Part shown: in pieces, positions 45,398 through 54,963 of the stretch
Layout: the number at the start of each line of letters is the position of its first letter
How positions within the stretch are numbered: position 1 is the stretch's first letter
Source of the DNA: Smittia aterrima
Taxonomy: Eukaryota > Arthropoda > Insecta > Diptera > Chironomidae
DNA: 64,000 nt
Direction: 5' to 3'
Assembly: GCA_033063855.1 (NCBI GenBank)
Contig: CP093830.1
Location: 18,042,854 to 18,106,853 of the forward strand
Position numbers and translations under genes: made by a program
The notes under the pieces: generated by a model
Database searches by the model: none
The model's input: the letters and a program-made list of their open reading frames with translations, nothing else
What the model was told of the DNA's origin: nothing

Positions 45398-48300
45398 ATG
45401 GCGAAAGGATCAACTGACGTGGTTCCTGCTGCTGAGGAGAAACCAATGAATGTCGTTGAAGAGAAAGCAATCAATGGTGAGAGTCGAAAGTGATACGGAA
45501 ATCGTTAGGATTTGCTTCGATAGAAAGTGAAATATGAAAGTGAAATGGCAAAGTTTGTTTACGAAATCTTTAGAAACGTCGTTTTAAGAATAACAATCTT
45601 CAAGGTCTCAAGAAATGCTGAGTCAGTATTGTTCTTACATCCTTATCTGTGTCACCAAAAGGTGATGACGTGAATTGTGTTATTTCAATCAAAAGTTAAT
45701 CATGAAAAGCCATAAAATTTAGATTTAGTTATGAAACTCAATGAACCAAGCAATCAAATTTCGTGAGCCCTAGTGATGAGAAAAGCTTATCACATCGAAC
45801 AAGTTTCCTTCAGACGGCCGTGAAGCCGGTTAGAGAAGAAACATCTCCTGACGTCTTTGAATTCTGCGTTTACCTTGCCATTGAAACTCCATCGAAGAAA
45901 TGAGACCGGTTAGTCTCTCACGTGAAGAATTTTCAGTTTAATTTTAATGCGAATGGCTCAGTAGTTTAATTAAGCTACTCGTAATTTAATGGCTCACGAT
46001 CTTGAGTTAAGCAATAACCACTGGGAGTTAACTGACTGACTCAGTCATAAAACACTTTGTCAGTGTCAACTTTTCATGAAGGAAAATCATTTGTTTTAAG
46101 CTTCCGCTTGTGAAATTTATTTAAATCTTTCTGTATGTCTCATATCTCGTAAGTGAAAGAAAATGAAATTTAATTTAATCAATTCAGTTTAAAAAACTTT
46201 CGCTAACAAACAAAAAAACAAACTTAGTTTCTTAATCGAAAAACTTAAAAGTTCAAGTTTGATGCTGCGAAGGACATTTCACTAGTAAAGCTCAGCATAA
46301 ATTATAAATTCATTTCCTACTATCAGAAGAATTTGATTAACCTTCACCTTGATGTGCTCTTACCATGAACATGATCTTTTACGAACAGGTTCCGTCGAAA
46401 GTGAAACAAAAGTTGACATCGAAGAAGATGATACGTATTGGGAATATAGAATAATCTTGAAATGGAGAAATATTATCGTCTTCATCTATCTGCACGTGTT
46501 TGCTGTGTGGAGTTTATTTGATCCACCACAAATGATGTCCACCTACATTATCCAATTTGTGTTGGTTGTTGCAATTGGATTTGGAACGACTGTTGGGTCT
46601 CACAGGTGAATTCAAATGAAATCTTTCTTAAAAACATTCTAAAGTTTTCTTATCCTCGTAGACTCTTCACGCATCGATCGTATCGGGCAAAGCCTTTATT
46701 GAAGTTCGCGCTTCTCTTTCTACAAACAGCTTCGGGTCAAGAGCCTGTCATTAGATGGGTGAGAGATCATCGTGTGCATCATAAATTCACTGATACAGAC
46801 GCTGACCCACATAACTCAAAGCGAGGATTCTTCTTCAGCCACATGGGTTGGTTGTGTTGTAAGAAACATCCTGAAGTCATCAGACAAGGCAGAAAAGTTG
46901 ACATGAGCGACTTGGAAAACGACAAATTGCTTAAAATTCAAAAAATGTGAGAAGATCAAACTGAAAGTTATGTAATTTGTTATTACCATTGCTTTTGTTA
47001 ACAGGATTTACATGCCAGCATCGTTCATACTTTCGTTCGTCTTGCCGATCACTGCTCATTACTTTTTAGGCGAAGATCCCTTCCGCGCATTGAATTTTAA
47101 TGTCTTCCGTTATATCGTTGGCTTGCATTTGGTTTGGTTGGTCAACTCAGGCGCTCATTACTGGGGAACGAGACCTTACGATAAGTAATGAAACTTCTTA
47201 TGATTTTGTGTGCATCAGAAAATTTAACGATTCGTTATTACAGAGAATATACTGCCTCAGACAGCTACTTCGTAGGATATTTCGCTTTAGGTGAAGGTTG
47301 GCACAATTATCACGTAAGTTATGAGCTTTTTAGATCTTTAATGCATTTCTTATAAATTGTTTCTCTTTACTTTCTAGCATTGCTTCCCGTGAGTAAATTT
47401 TTTTTTAAACCTAAAACGAAAAACTTTTTGTGAGTCATAAAAGCAAAATGTTTTCTATACTAGAACTCGGTTAATTAACATTTGTTTGAGCAGATGATAT
47501 CGGAAAAATGAGAGCACGAGTTGAAAAACAAATTGCTTCTGCTTCTCAAGAGTTGAAGCTGCGAAATTGTTCGACCAAGTTCAAAACAAAAAGGAATTTT
47601 TGGTTGCTGATGACTTTATTGATTCAACTGTTATGTGAAAGCATCTTCAGTTTTAATTAAACGACGATTATTTCGGTGAAAATTTGGATAGTACTTTCAT
47701 CTTTCTTCGAAGAATCGATAGTCAATTATTCTTTAATTACATTTTAAAGAGGCCACCGAGAATGGCGAATAAGCTTTCTATAACTTCCCTGACAATAGAT
47801 GTCGATATAATTGCTCTTGAATATTCTCTCGTCTATCCTGATTAAATATTTTATCGAAGTCGATTTGAATATCAACAAAATCTTTCGGAACTCGACTGAC
47901 GTTATCAACTTCTCCTATATCAGTTGCTTGTCTCTTTCGAGTACCGTTAATCAAGTTAATAATCTTTCGATAAGATCCTGAATATTAGCAAAAATGCTTT
48001 GTGGATTTAATTCGATTAAAATAACTGGCCTATCCTCATAAGGTTCTTGTATCACCTCCATCGGCTTTGCATTCGATTCTGGTGAAAAATATTATTTGGA
48101 ATTATAAAATCTTAAGAAAAAATTATCACGAACCTAACTGCCACGATGACCAAAAAATCAAATACGATGCTTCATTTACTTTTAAGTTAGAGCTTTGAAG
48201 ATAAAATAAATTGCGGAGGTTCGCTCTATCGAATTATAAGAAATTTGCGAGTGCAGGAGATAAAGAGTGAAAAGAAAAAGAAAATATATCAAACAATAGC

Positions 48301-51300
48301 GATCTATTCTCACAAATAATATTTTCCTTGTGAGAGCAATCATTGGAATATAATTGAAATTGATATAAATGCCACAACCGAGCAACAACTTCCAAAGAGT
48401 TTGCATTTAAAATCTTCCTTCTGTAGTTAATTGCAATAAAGAATACTTTTGCTCTACTTTCCTGTAAAAGCATTTGGCGACATCTCATTTCAAGCGAACA
48501 TTGCTCTCAACGAAAAAAGCTGCATCAACGTTAAAACAGTTGTTGATAAAAAAGAACAGAAATCCTCAGAGAAGTTAAAAAAAATGCAAAGTTTCGAGTC
48601 AAAAGTAAAAACAGAATTGAATTGAATCCAAAATTTTATTGATTAAGCAAAATGATGACAAATGCTTTCATTTACTGAATTCGGATATTATTGAATTCAC
48701 TTACTTCACCCCTCGAAGTTGAATACCATTTTGAGGAGTTTTTCGACCTCTTTCGGGCGATCGTCTTCCGGAGCAGCCTTCGTCTTTTCCACTTGGTCTT
48801 TGTATTCCTGAGATTCAGTATCAAACTTCTTTTCTCGTTGTCCATTATTATTATTATATCCATCCGCAAGTGCGTTCACTGAATTTTCGAAAGGTCCATT
48901 TCCATCATCAGCAATTTCAGCAGCTAGGAAACTAGTTTTGGATAATGGCTTGCTTTCTTTGCCATTTGATAAATTATTGAGCTCGTTGAACAAGTCCGTG
49001 CATTGTTGCTCAAGGTCTTTAATGTTGATACCGAAGCATTCCCACATCCTTTTAATGAACAATTTTACTGCTGCAATGATGTCACCATTATTGATAAATG
49101 CATGCATAACTTCTAAGAGAATATCCAAAAAGTTGCAGGGTTTGGGAGTTGTTGCTTTGGTTGTCGTTACAACCCAGCACTTTCTTGCGCTAACAGCTAA
49201 AGAAAGAATAATATTTTAATCTATAATTTCTCAAGAGAACAAAATTATCTCGAACCGCTGGCTGACACGATGGCCAGAAAAACGAGAGTGACGAACTTCA
49301 TTTTGTAAATGCACTTTTAGTTTAAACTCTGGAGATAAACTGATAATTCGAAGATGAATTCTGCACTTAAATATATTTTTTAAATGACATTTCGTGAAAG
49401 AGATGGCAAGAATACGAGAGGCAAAATACGAAAATGCATCAGACAGAAGGAAAGCTCTTTTTTCCTTCGTAAAGGAATAATTTGAACAAATTTGATATTA
49501 AATCAAAACGCATTCGTTGAGATATTTGTGACTCCAGCAGCGAGTTTCATATGCTACGCACTACAGATCTACTAAGTTTAAAGTTAGTCTTTTTGCGCAA
49601 TCTTTAGTCTATCAAAACAAGCCTCACAAAGAAAATTAGTTATTGCTTTGTATTGTTCATATCGTAAAATCTAACTTTTCCGAGTTATTAAGTTTCTCTT
49701 CGTTACTTTAAATGGTTCATTTTTGTGAAAAACGAATTACGTCGATACAAACGCTCAGTGATTGCGAACGTTGCCCTCGAAGAATGAGCTGCAACTTTTA
49801 TTTAAACAGATGTCGATGAAAAGTAACAAAGAAAGTGTTCACTCGGATGAGTTCACATGCAAAAATTGAAAACTTTTTCTGGAAAATTATCAAATTATTC
49901 GCTTAAAAGCTGAAAGTTCGAGAGAAAAACTAATTTTTAAATATCTGATATCTGATTAACTTTATTGATTAAACAGAAATCGATGCAAACATTATTTTCA
50001 TTTCGTGAATTCAGCCGAAAATAATTTAGTCGTCGCGTAATTATTCGGATACAACTATGACTTCCCCAGATTTCTTCTCTCCGGATTTCTTTTCAGCGGA
50101 TTCCTTCTTTTCTCCGGATTTCTTTTCTGCGGATTCCTTCTTTTCTCCGGATTTCTTTTCTGCGGATTCCTTCTTTTCTCCGGATTTCTTTTCTGCGGAT
50201 TCCTTCTTTTCTCCGGATTTATTCTCTGCGAAATCACGAACATCGCGAAGGAGGAATCTGATAAGTCTATCGAAGAACTTCGAAGGGTGCTTAGAGAACT
50301 TGCGGATTAATTTGTCGAAGTTTCTGAAGAGTCTGACGAATCTTCGGTTTCCATCTTTCAAGAATTCTTCGGCTTTTCCACCAGTCAACTTATTAATCAA
50401 TGCAATCACCGCTTCCTCGAGTTTATCACGAGCTTCTTTAATTTCATCTTCGGTAGCTTGTCCGCTGTTCACCTTATTTACTAATTCAGTGAGCAAATCG
50501 AACACTTTGGAGACATCTTCACCAATATCACCAGCTGCGAAAATTTACATTCGCTATAATTAAAGAAAAACTAAATTTCTTTCTCACTTACATTCATTTT
50601 CGTGTCCATGTCCGTGGGATCCGAAGCACTCTCTGACTCTTTCAATGAAAGCTCTAGTAGCTTCCTTGACATCTCCTCCATTTCTGATGGCTTCGAAAAT
50701 TGCTCGGGTAAGATCGGCAAGGTTGCAACCTCCTTCTCCAGAATCTTCAATTGAATCCGAATCTTGTGTTGGTTTTGTCACTTTCCAGCATTTTCTTGCG
50801 CTGACGGCTAAGTTGAAAAAAAGTATAATTTTAAGATTTGTATTTCGCAAAATAAAAGATTTTCACTAACCGCTGACAGCCACCAGGGCTAATAAAGCGA
50901 AAGTAAAGAACTTCATTTTGGAAATGTACTTTTAGTTTAAACTTTGGAGATCAACTGAATTTTCATAGAATCGTCCTGCTCCTAAATACTATTTTGCTCC
51001 TGCATACTAAAGCAGGCAAAAAATTTAAAATCTCAAGAGAAAGAGACAAAGCTAAGAGACGAAGATATTATCTTGTGACTTGTTATTGCAAATAGGAGCA
51101 CACACGAAAACAATATAGATCAAACATCAAAATAGATCAATACTTCAAAGTTTCGACGGAAAGTGTGTTGGCTGTCAAAGTGATAACGAGAGTAAGCGTA
51201 AGCACACGAAAGTTAAAAAAGCATCCGAAATGAAAATTGAAAACGTGGCAGATTTAAATTTTAAGGTAAATGAAATCTTAAATTTATCACGGTTCTTAGG

Positions 51301-54300
51301 AGAATAATTTTAAAATAATCCAAGAAGTTTTGATTAATTTTTTAAGTGTAAAGCCAGAATTAATTAATTTTTCCTTCGAATTTTTCCTTTAAATTAAAAA
51401 AATTACTTTCCTAACATCAGCAATCGTTTGACCACGGAAATCGAAAAATTTATGCATTTTATCGGGATTATAACATGCTCCAAAATGTGCGAAAAATAGT
51501 TTGGCTTATTAAAACGATCCGTTGATATCGTCGATGATAAGCTTTTATCAAAACATTTGTACGGAATTATTTTAAAAGTTGTGTTTCAACTCAGGCTCTA
51601 AATGAGTTAGAAAGCTTTTATACAATCCATTGTTAGATGAAGGAACAAGGAAGTCTCTAAGTTTTTCCAGTCTTCTCTGTTTCTTGCTTTATTTTTAAAT
51701 ATTATTTATTCTTTCGTTCGAATCTCCGACCATCATTCGAATCTTTTGGATTTTGGTTGCCAGCTCTCCATTCTAAAGGGAGTTTTAAAAAAGCGTTCAA
51801 ATGAAGTTTAACGAAAGCAGCAAATAGATTCTAATTAAAAATATTTTATTGAAAAGGATCTCAAAATATAAATTTAATTCGATTTGAATGTCATCAAATT
51901 TTTAATTCATTAAATTTCTTTTGTTTCTCGAAATTCTCTCGATCCTTCTACTAAAAGCTTGCGTGTCAACTCGAAAATGAAAAACAAATGACGACACAGC
52001 AAACGCTTAGTGATAGCAAATTTCGTTTTTAATGAACAGTTGGTGAGAAATGAAAACGTGTGAGAATAGTTTTGTCGAACTGCGCAATTTTGCAAAATTT
52101 GTTCAATTGACTTTTTGCTTTAATTTGAAATAAAACTTTTCATTTGAATTGATTTATCAGTTATTCTATTCAATATAAATGTAACGGCTTAACGATCCTT
52201 AATTGCCATTGCTGTCTCCGCCTGTTTTTCTGACAGCCTCAAAGAAGATTGAACCTCAAAGAAAGGTTTTATGAGGGTAGAGGGTAGCAAAGTTAATTTT
52301 GTCAGCATTAGTGAAAGTGTGGGCTGATCTTGTAGGTTCTTTAATAATAGTTCATTTGAAAGAATATAAATTTTCTCACAAAGAAATGGCAAGCGCTTGA
52401 CAGCTTTGCCACGATAGCAAAAATAAATCGATTTTCAAAAACTTCATCGTAAAAATTGCCATCTGTAATTTAAGTCTGGAGATAAACTGATAATTTTTAT
52501 GTTGATCAAGCTCATGTTTACTATTTTCCAGTGAGAGCACTTAGTGTGTAATGTAATTACGTAGCAAAATCTAAAAAGCTGATCAAACAAATTCGATTTA
52601 ATTAAAAATTTTGGAATAACTTTGGGTTTATTAAAAATCAGGAAAAAGCGTAAATTTTAAATCTGCGATTGAATTAAATATTTCTGGCTGTCGTGTTTTC
52701 AAATTTTTCACTTTTTATCGTCGACTTGTCACACAACAAACGCTTAGTGACAGTAAATTTAACTTTCAATAAACAGTTGTCAAGAAACAGAGTCAAGAAA
52801 GAACAGATGTTTTGACGAGATGCTCAACTTTAGCAACTTTATATAAAAATTTGCGAATTTCGAATAAAAATTGGTTTTATTTTAATTCTCAATATTTGAT
52901 GACTTTATTGATTTATCAAAGATATTTCCCTCGATATAATTGATTGTTTCAAAAATTGTGATTTTATACCGAAACAATAATTGGCCCTGATGAATTAACT
53001 GACCAAAGTCGAAGCTTGTGAAATTCTGAATTTACTGGCACCATCCATGAAAGCTATGATGAGGCTACCAAAGTTCTTAAAGCCACCTTTGACGAAATTG
53101 TAGGCAGATCTTGGAGTCTTAGCAAATTCTGCGAAGGCAATCTTTTGGCTATTGTAGAGTTGGACAAATGTGTATGTGGGTCCATCTTCTTTTTCACCGG
53201 CGGCGAAGAAAGCCTTTGCGTTTCCTCCGGTCATAAGATCGATGATATCGTACCAAGCTTTGAAGTAATCATCAGCAGCGGCATTAATTTCTTCTTCGTT
53301 CGAGTCGTCTCTCATCAAAACTTCGATGAATTGGGCGAAAACGTTGAACAAAGAACCAATACCAGAAGCAATATCAGCTGTGAATATATTGCCCTCGATT
53401 AAATTCTATAAAGTAGAAAATTTTGCTCTCACTCACCATCACCGAAGTGGAAACCCATTGATTCCAAGCATTCCTTGATATCAGCAACAAAAGCTGCAGC
53501 AGTATCACGGATGCCTTCTCCATTAAGTATGCTGATAAATGCTGCGATAATGGCATCAAGTTTGCAGCTTCCATGGTGTCCGCGAGTTGTTTCTTCAACA
53601 ACTTCAGGAGTTGTTCCTTCAACAACTTCAGGAGTTGTTGCTGGTGTGTCTGGTTTAGGAGTTACTACCCAGCACTTTCTTGCGCTAACAGCTAATTTGA
53701 AAGAATATTATTTAAAAATAAAATTCCTCAAGAAACGAATTTTTACGAACCGCTGACTGCCACGATGGCCAAAAAAGCAATTGCTAAGAACTTCATTGTA
53801 AAAATTATCAACCGTAGTTAAACTCTGGAGATAAACTGATAATTTTTAAATTTGTCTGCTCTTTTATACTAATTTCAAATGAGAAGTTTTTTATTTGGAC
53901 TAACGTCATTACCTAAAAAAGATCTGAAAACCTGATCAAACATATGAGTTAAAGGTTTTTTCTAAATTGAGAACAAACTTTTAGGGAAAAACTTGATCTG
54001 TTGTGTTGATAGTTGTTTAAGATTTTTTTCTTACAATGCTTTTCACTCACTTTTATAAATCTCTAAAAAAAAATCTGAAAACTTTTTAAAGCTTTTTGTT
54101 GAAAATTAAAAGCGAAGACGATAGCAATCAATGCTGAAAGATTCGAAGGTTTGGCTATAACAAAAAACAAACCCATCGACCCTCCCTCGAAAAGTTCTCG
54201 AAAATATTTGCTAAGAAAAACTTGGACAAATAAAGTTTTTCGCGCTAAGCTGACATCGAAAGAAAAAATTAATTGAACAGATGAAAACTAAATGAGAAGA

Positions 54301-54963
54301 CTTAGCAAATTGTGACTCATTAAATTTTTGTTTCTGCCTGGAGACCTAAAACCAAAACATCTGCGACAAACAGAAACTCAACGAATCTGCTCAAACTAAT
54401 CGTTTCGTTCCGAAGAGATTTGAAAACTAATGAGATGATTTACTGTTCGCACGTAGACGAGCTTTTAAAATATTTAATTTCACATTTAATTTCGAAAAAT
54501 CTCATTCAACAGTTGGGATTACCGCACATCTGAGAGTCCACGCTATTGGTTCAATGTCTCGACTATGTTCATCGACTTGGCTGCTTTTCTAGGTAACAAA
54601 AAAATTCATTTCTGTTGTGACGAAGGAAAAGTTTAATAAACAAAACGAATAAATTCGAAGGTCTCGCCACTGACTTGAAGACTGTACCGATGGAAATGAT
54701 TCGTCAGCGTGTACTTAGGACCGGCGATGGAACACACAAATACAATAAAATGAATAAAGATGCCGAAGGTGTCGAAGGTGCACTCGACAACAATAATACT
54801 CCCGAGAGAGACGTTGAACATTTCTGGGGCTGGGGTAAGTTCACAATAAGTTCAATTTAAAGTTCAAATTTAACATTTTTTCTTCTTCCATTCAACAGGC
54901 GACAAAGAAATGACAGAGGAAGATATGAAAAATGTCGAAATCTTGCACAAGCAATTCGACTAG
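45398..54963 (+). CDS. Acyl-CoA desaturase D4, with a 7.1-kb gene-hosting intron
   Basis: Nine exons: 45398-45476, 46389-46605, 46662-46946, 47005-47184, 47244-47313, 47388-47398, 54513-54592, 54661-54834 and 54899-54963. All phases fit and give 386 residues. Motifs are intact: HRLFTH, DHRVHHK, NSGAH and GEGWHNYHH, with the last H and CFP coming from an 11-nt exon. The tail is HFWGWGDKEM, preceded by NNN. The 7,114-bp intron 47399-54512 carries the N1-N3 genes on the opposite strand. Had the distal exons not matched D1-D5 so well (PWDYRTSESPRYWFN, LATDLKTVPMEMI), the 5' part would look truncated. An alternative is that the two halves are no longer joined in mRNA, which needs cDNA evidence. 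Confidence 0.85.
47388..47398 (+). other. 11-nt microexon of D4
   Basis: Eleven bases between a good acceptor (CTTTACTTTCTAG) and a good donor (GTGAGTAAA) encode His-Cys-Phe and two bases of Pro. They complete the third histidine box. D1 and D3 have an intron only at the left boundary; D2 and D5 only at the right boundary. Confidence 0.8.
47778..48175 (-). pseudogene. Decayed N-family gene (N0)
   Basis: On the minus strand, 48175-48120 resembles exon 1 of N3 (ATGAAG..., ATTTTTTGG-CATCGTGGCAGT, then GTTCG), with small deletions and an in-frame TGA. Downstream two open stretches follow. One starts ESNAKPMEVIQEPYEDRP after a CACCAG acceptor. The other, ending at 47778, contains RKRQATDIGEVDNVSRV. 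They are in different frames and could be joined only by assuming further splicing (TAATATTCAG acceptor). I take this as a broken family member, but a diverged working gene with a relocated start cannot be excluded. Confidence 0.45.
48706..49301 (-). CDS. Small secreted protein N1, lineage-specific family
   Basis: Exons 49301-49256 and 49196-48706 give 178 residues. The family is not known to me. Signal peptide MKFVTLVFLAIVSASAVSA, then the family mark ARKCWVVTT. Helix-rich text with Cys follows (PKPCNFLDILLEVMHAFINN, MWECFGINIKDLEQQC). An Asn/Glu/Lys-rich polar tail (YNNNNGQREKKFD) replaces the third exon seen in N2 and N3. The intron splits the signal peptide at the same place and phase in all three genes. 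The gene lies inside the D4 intron on the opposite strand. Confidence 0.78.
49338..49377 (-). promoter_or_regulatory. TATA box and initiator of N1
   Basis: Read on the minus strand: AATATATTTAAG at 49377-49366, then TCAGTT at 49343-49338 within the family block ATCAGTTTATCTCCAGAGTTT. This gives a 5' UTR of about 40 nt. The same block precedes N2, N3 and a decayed copy. Confidence 0.7.
50041..50916 (-). CDS. Small secreted protein N2 with KKSGEKKESAE repeats
   Basis: Exons 50916-50871, 50807-50592 and 50534-50041 give 251 residues. Signal peptide MKFFTFALLALVAVSAVSA, then ARKCWKVTK and an acidic stretch with Cys (GEGGCNLADL, RECFGSHGHGHE). A long amphipathic helical region follows (EARDKLEEAVIALINKLTGG, FVRLFRNFDKLIRKF). 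The C-terminus is an 11-residue repeat of Lys, Glu, Ser and Gly, about four and a half copies, ending VIVVSE. LTGGKAEEFLKDG matches MTGGNAKAFFAAG in N3, so the third exon is shared. Function unknown. The highly charged repeat tail may keep the protein soluble or bind charged surfaces, which is speculation. Confidence 0.8.
50078..50229 (-). repeat. 33-bp tandem repeat in N2
   Basis: The plus-strand motif TCTCCGGATTTCTTTTC begins at 50078, 50111, 50144 and 50177. A fifth, changed copy (ATTTATTC) begins at 50210. The period is exactly 33 bp, 11 codons. Copies are nearly identical, so the array is young or homogenised. Confidence 0.9.
50953..50988 (-). promoter_or_regulatory. TATA-like box and initiator of N2
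   Basis: On the minus strand, AGTATTTAGGAGCAG ends about 25 bp before TTCAGTTGATCTCCAAAGTTT, the family initiator block, with TCAGTT at 50958-50953. The TATA box is weaker than in N3. Confidence 0.6.
51975..52447 (-). pseudogene. Decayed N-family gene between N2 and N3
   Basis: The promoter block ATCAGTTTATCTCCAGA is well kept at about 52470-52500, and a start ATGAAGTTTTTGAAAATCG stands at 52447. After it CTATCGTGGCAAAGCTGTCAAG recalls the end of exon 1 and start of exon 2. The coding part then loses resemblance and has no Cys motif. At 51985-52060 it has the same 3'-flank block (CAAACGCTTAGTGATAGCAAA) as N2 and N3. So this is a whole duplicated unit that has decayed, not a random fragment. 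Confidence 0.55.
52725..52800. repeat. 3'-flank block repeated after N genes (also 51985-52060 and 49735-49830)
   Basis: The text ACACAACAAACGCTTAGTGACAGTAAATTT...AACAGTTG recurs at 51985 (CACAGCAAACGCTTAGTGATAGCAAATTTC) and, more diverged, at 49740 (ACAAACGCTCAGTGATTGCGAACG). Each copy lies roughly 150-300 bp downstream of a family gene, so it marks the duplication unit. Confidence 0.6.
52995..53796 (-). CDS. Small secreted protein N3, lineage-specific family
   Basis: Exons 53796-53751, 53691-53437 and 53377-52995 give 227 residues. Signal peptide MKFLAIAFLAIVAVSAVSA, then ARKCWVVTPK. A short Thr/Pro linker holds two copies of TTPEVVE (30-bp tandem repeat near 53593-53630). HHGSCKLDAIIAAFISIL and DIKECLESMGFHFGD carry the two other family Cys residues. 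The third exon is amphipathic helix text (FNVFAQFIEVLM, DLMTGGNAKAFFAAGEKE, KTPRSAYNFVKGGFKNF) and lacks the lysine-rich repeats of N2. It is a secreted, mainly helical protein of unknown role. It shares exon layout with N2 exactly. Confidence 0.8.
53834..53868 (-). promoter_or_regulatory. TATA box and initiator of N3
   Basis: On the minus strand TATAAAAG at 53868-53861, then TCAGTT at 53839-53834 about 30 bp later within ATCAGTTTATCTCCAGAGTT. The spacing is ideal for a focused insect promoter. Confidence 0.75.

Noticed and set aside
45398..47398. D4 as a truncated desaturase pseudogene
   Set aside because: The missing 3' part was found 7.1 kb downstream with matching phase and family sequence, so a large intron explains it better.
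50057..50563. Open 168-codon plus-strand ORF antisense to N2
   Set aside because: It is open because the 33-bp repeat has no stops in this frame. It lacks a signal peptide and splice logic, whereas the minus strand has the family signal peptide, introns and promoter.
51705..51740. GTTCGAATC resembling a tRNA T-arm
   Set aside because: The flanking bases do not form a T-stem and no A box, anticodon arm or acceptor stem can be drawn upstream.
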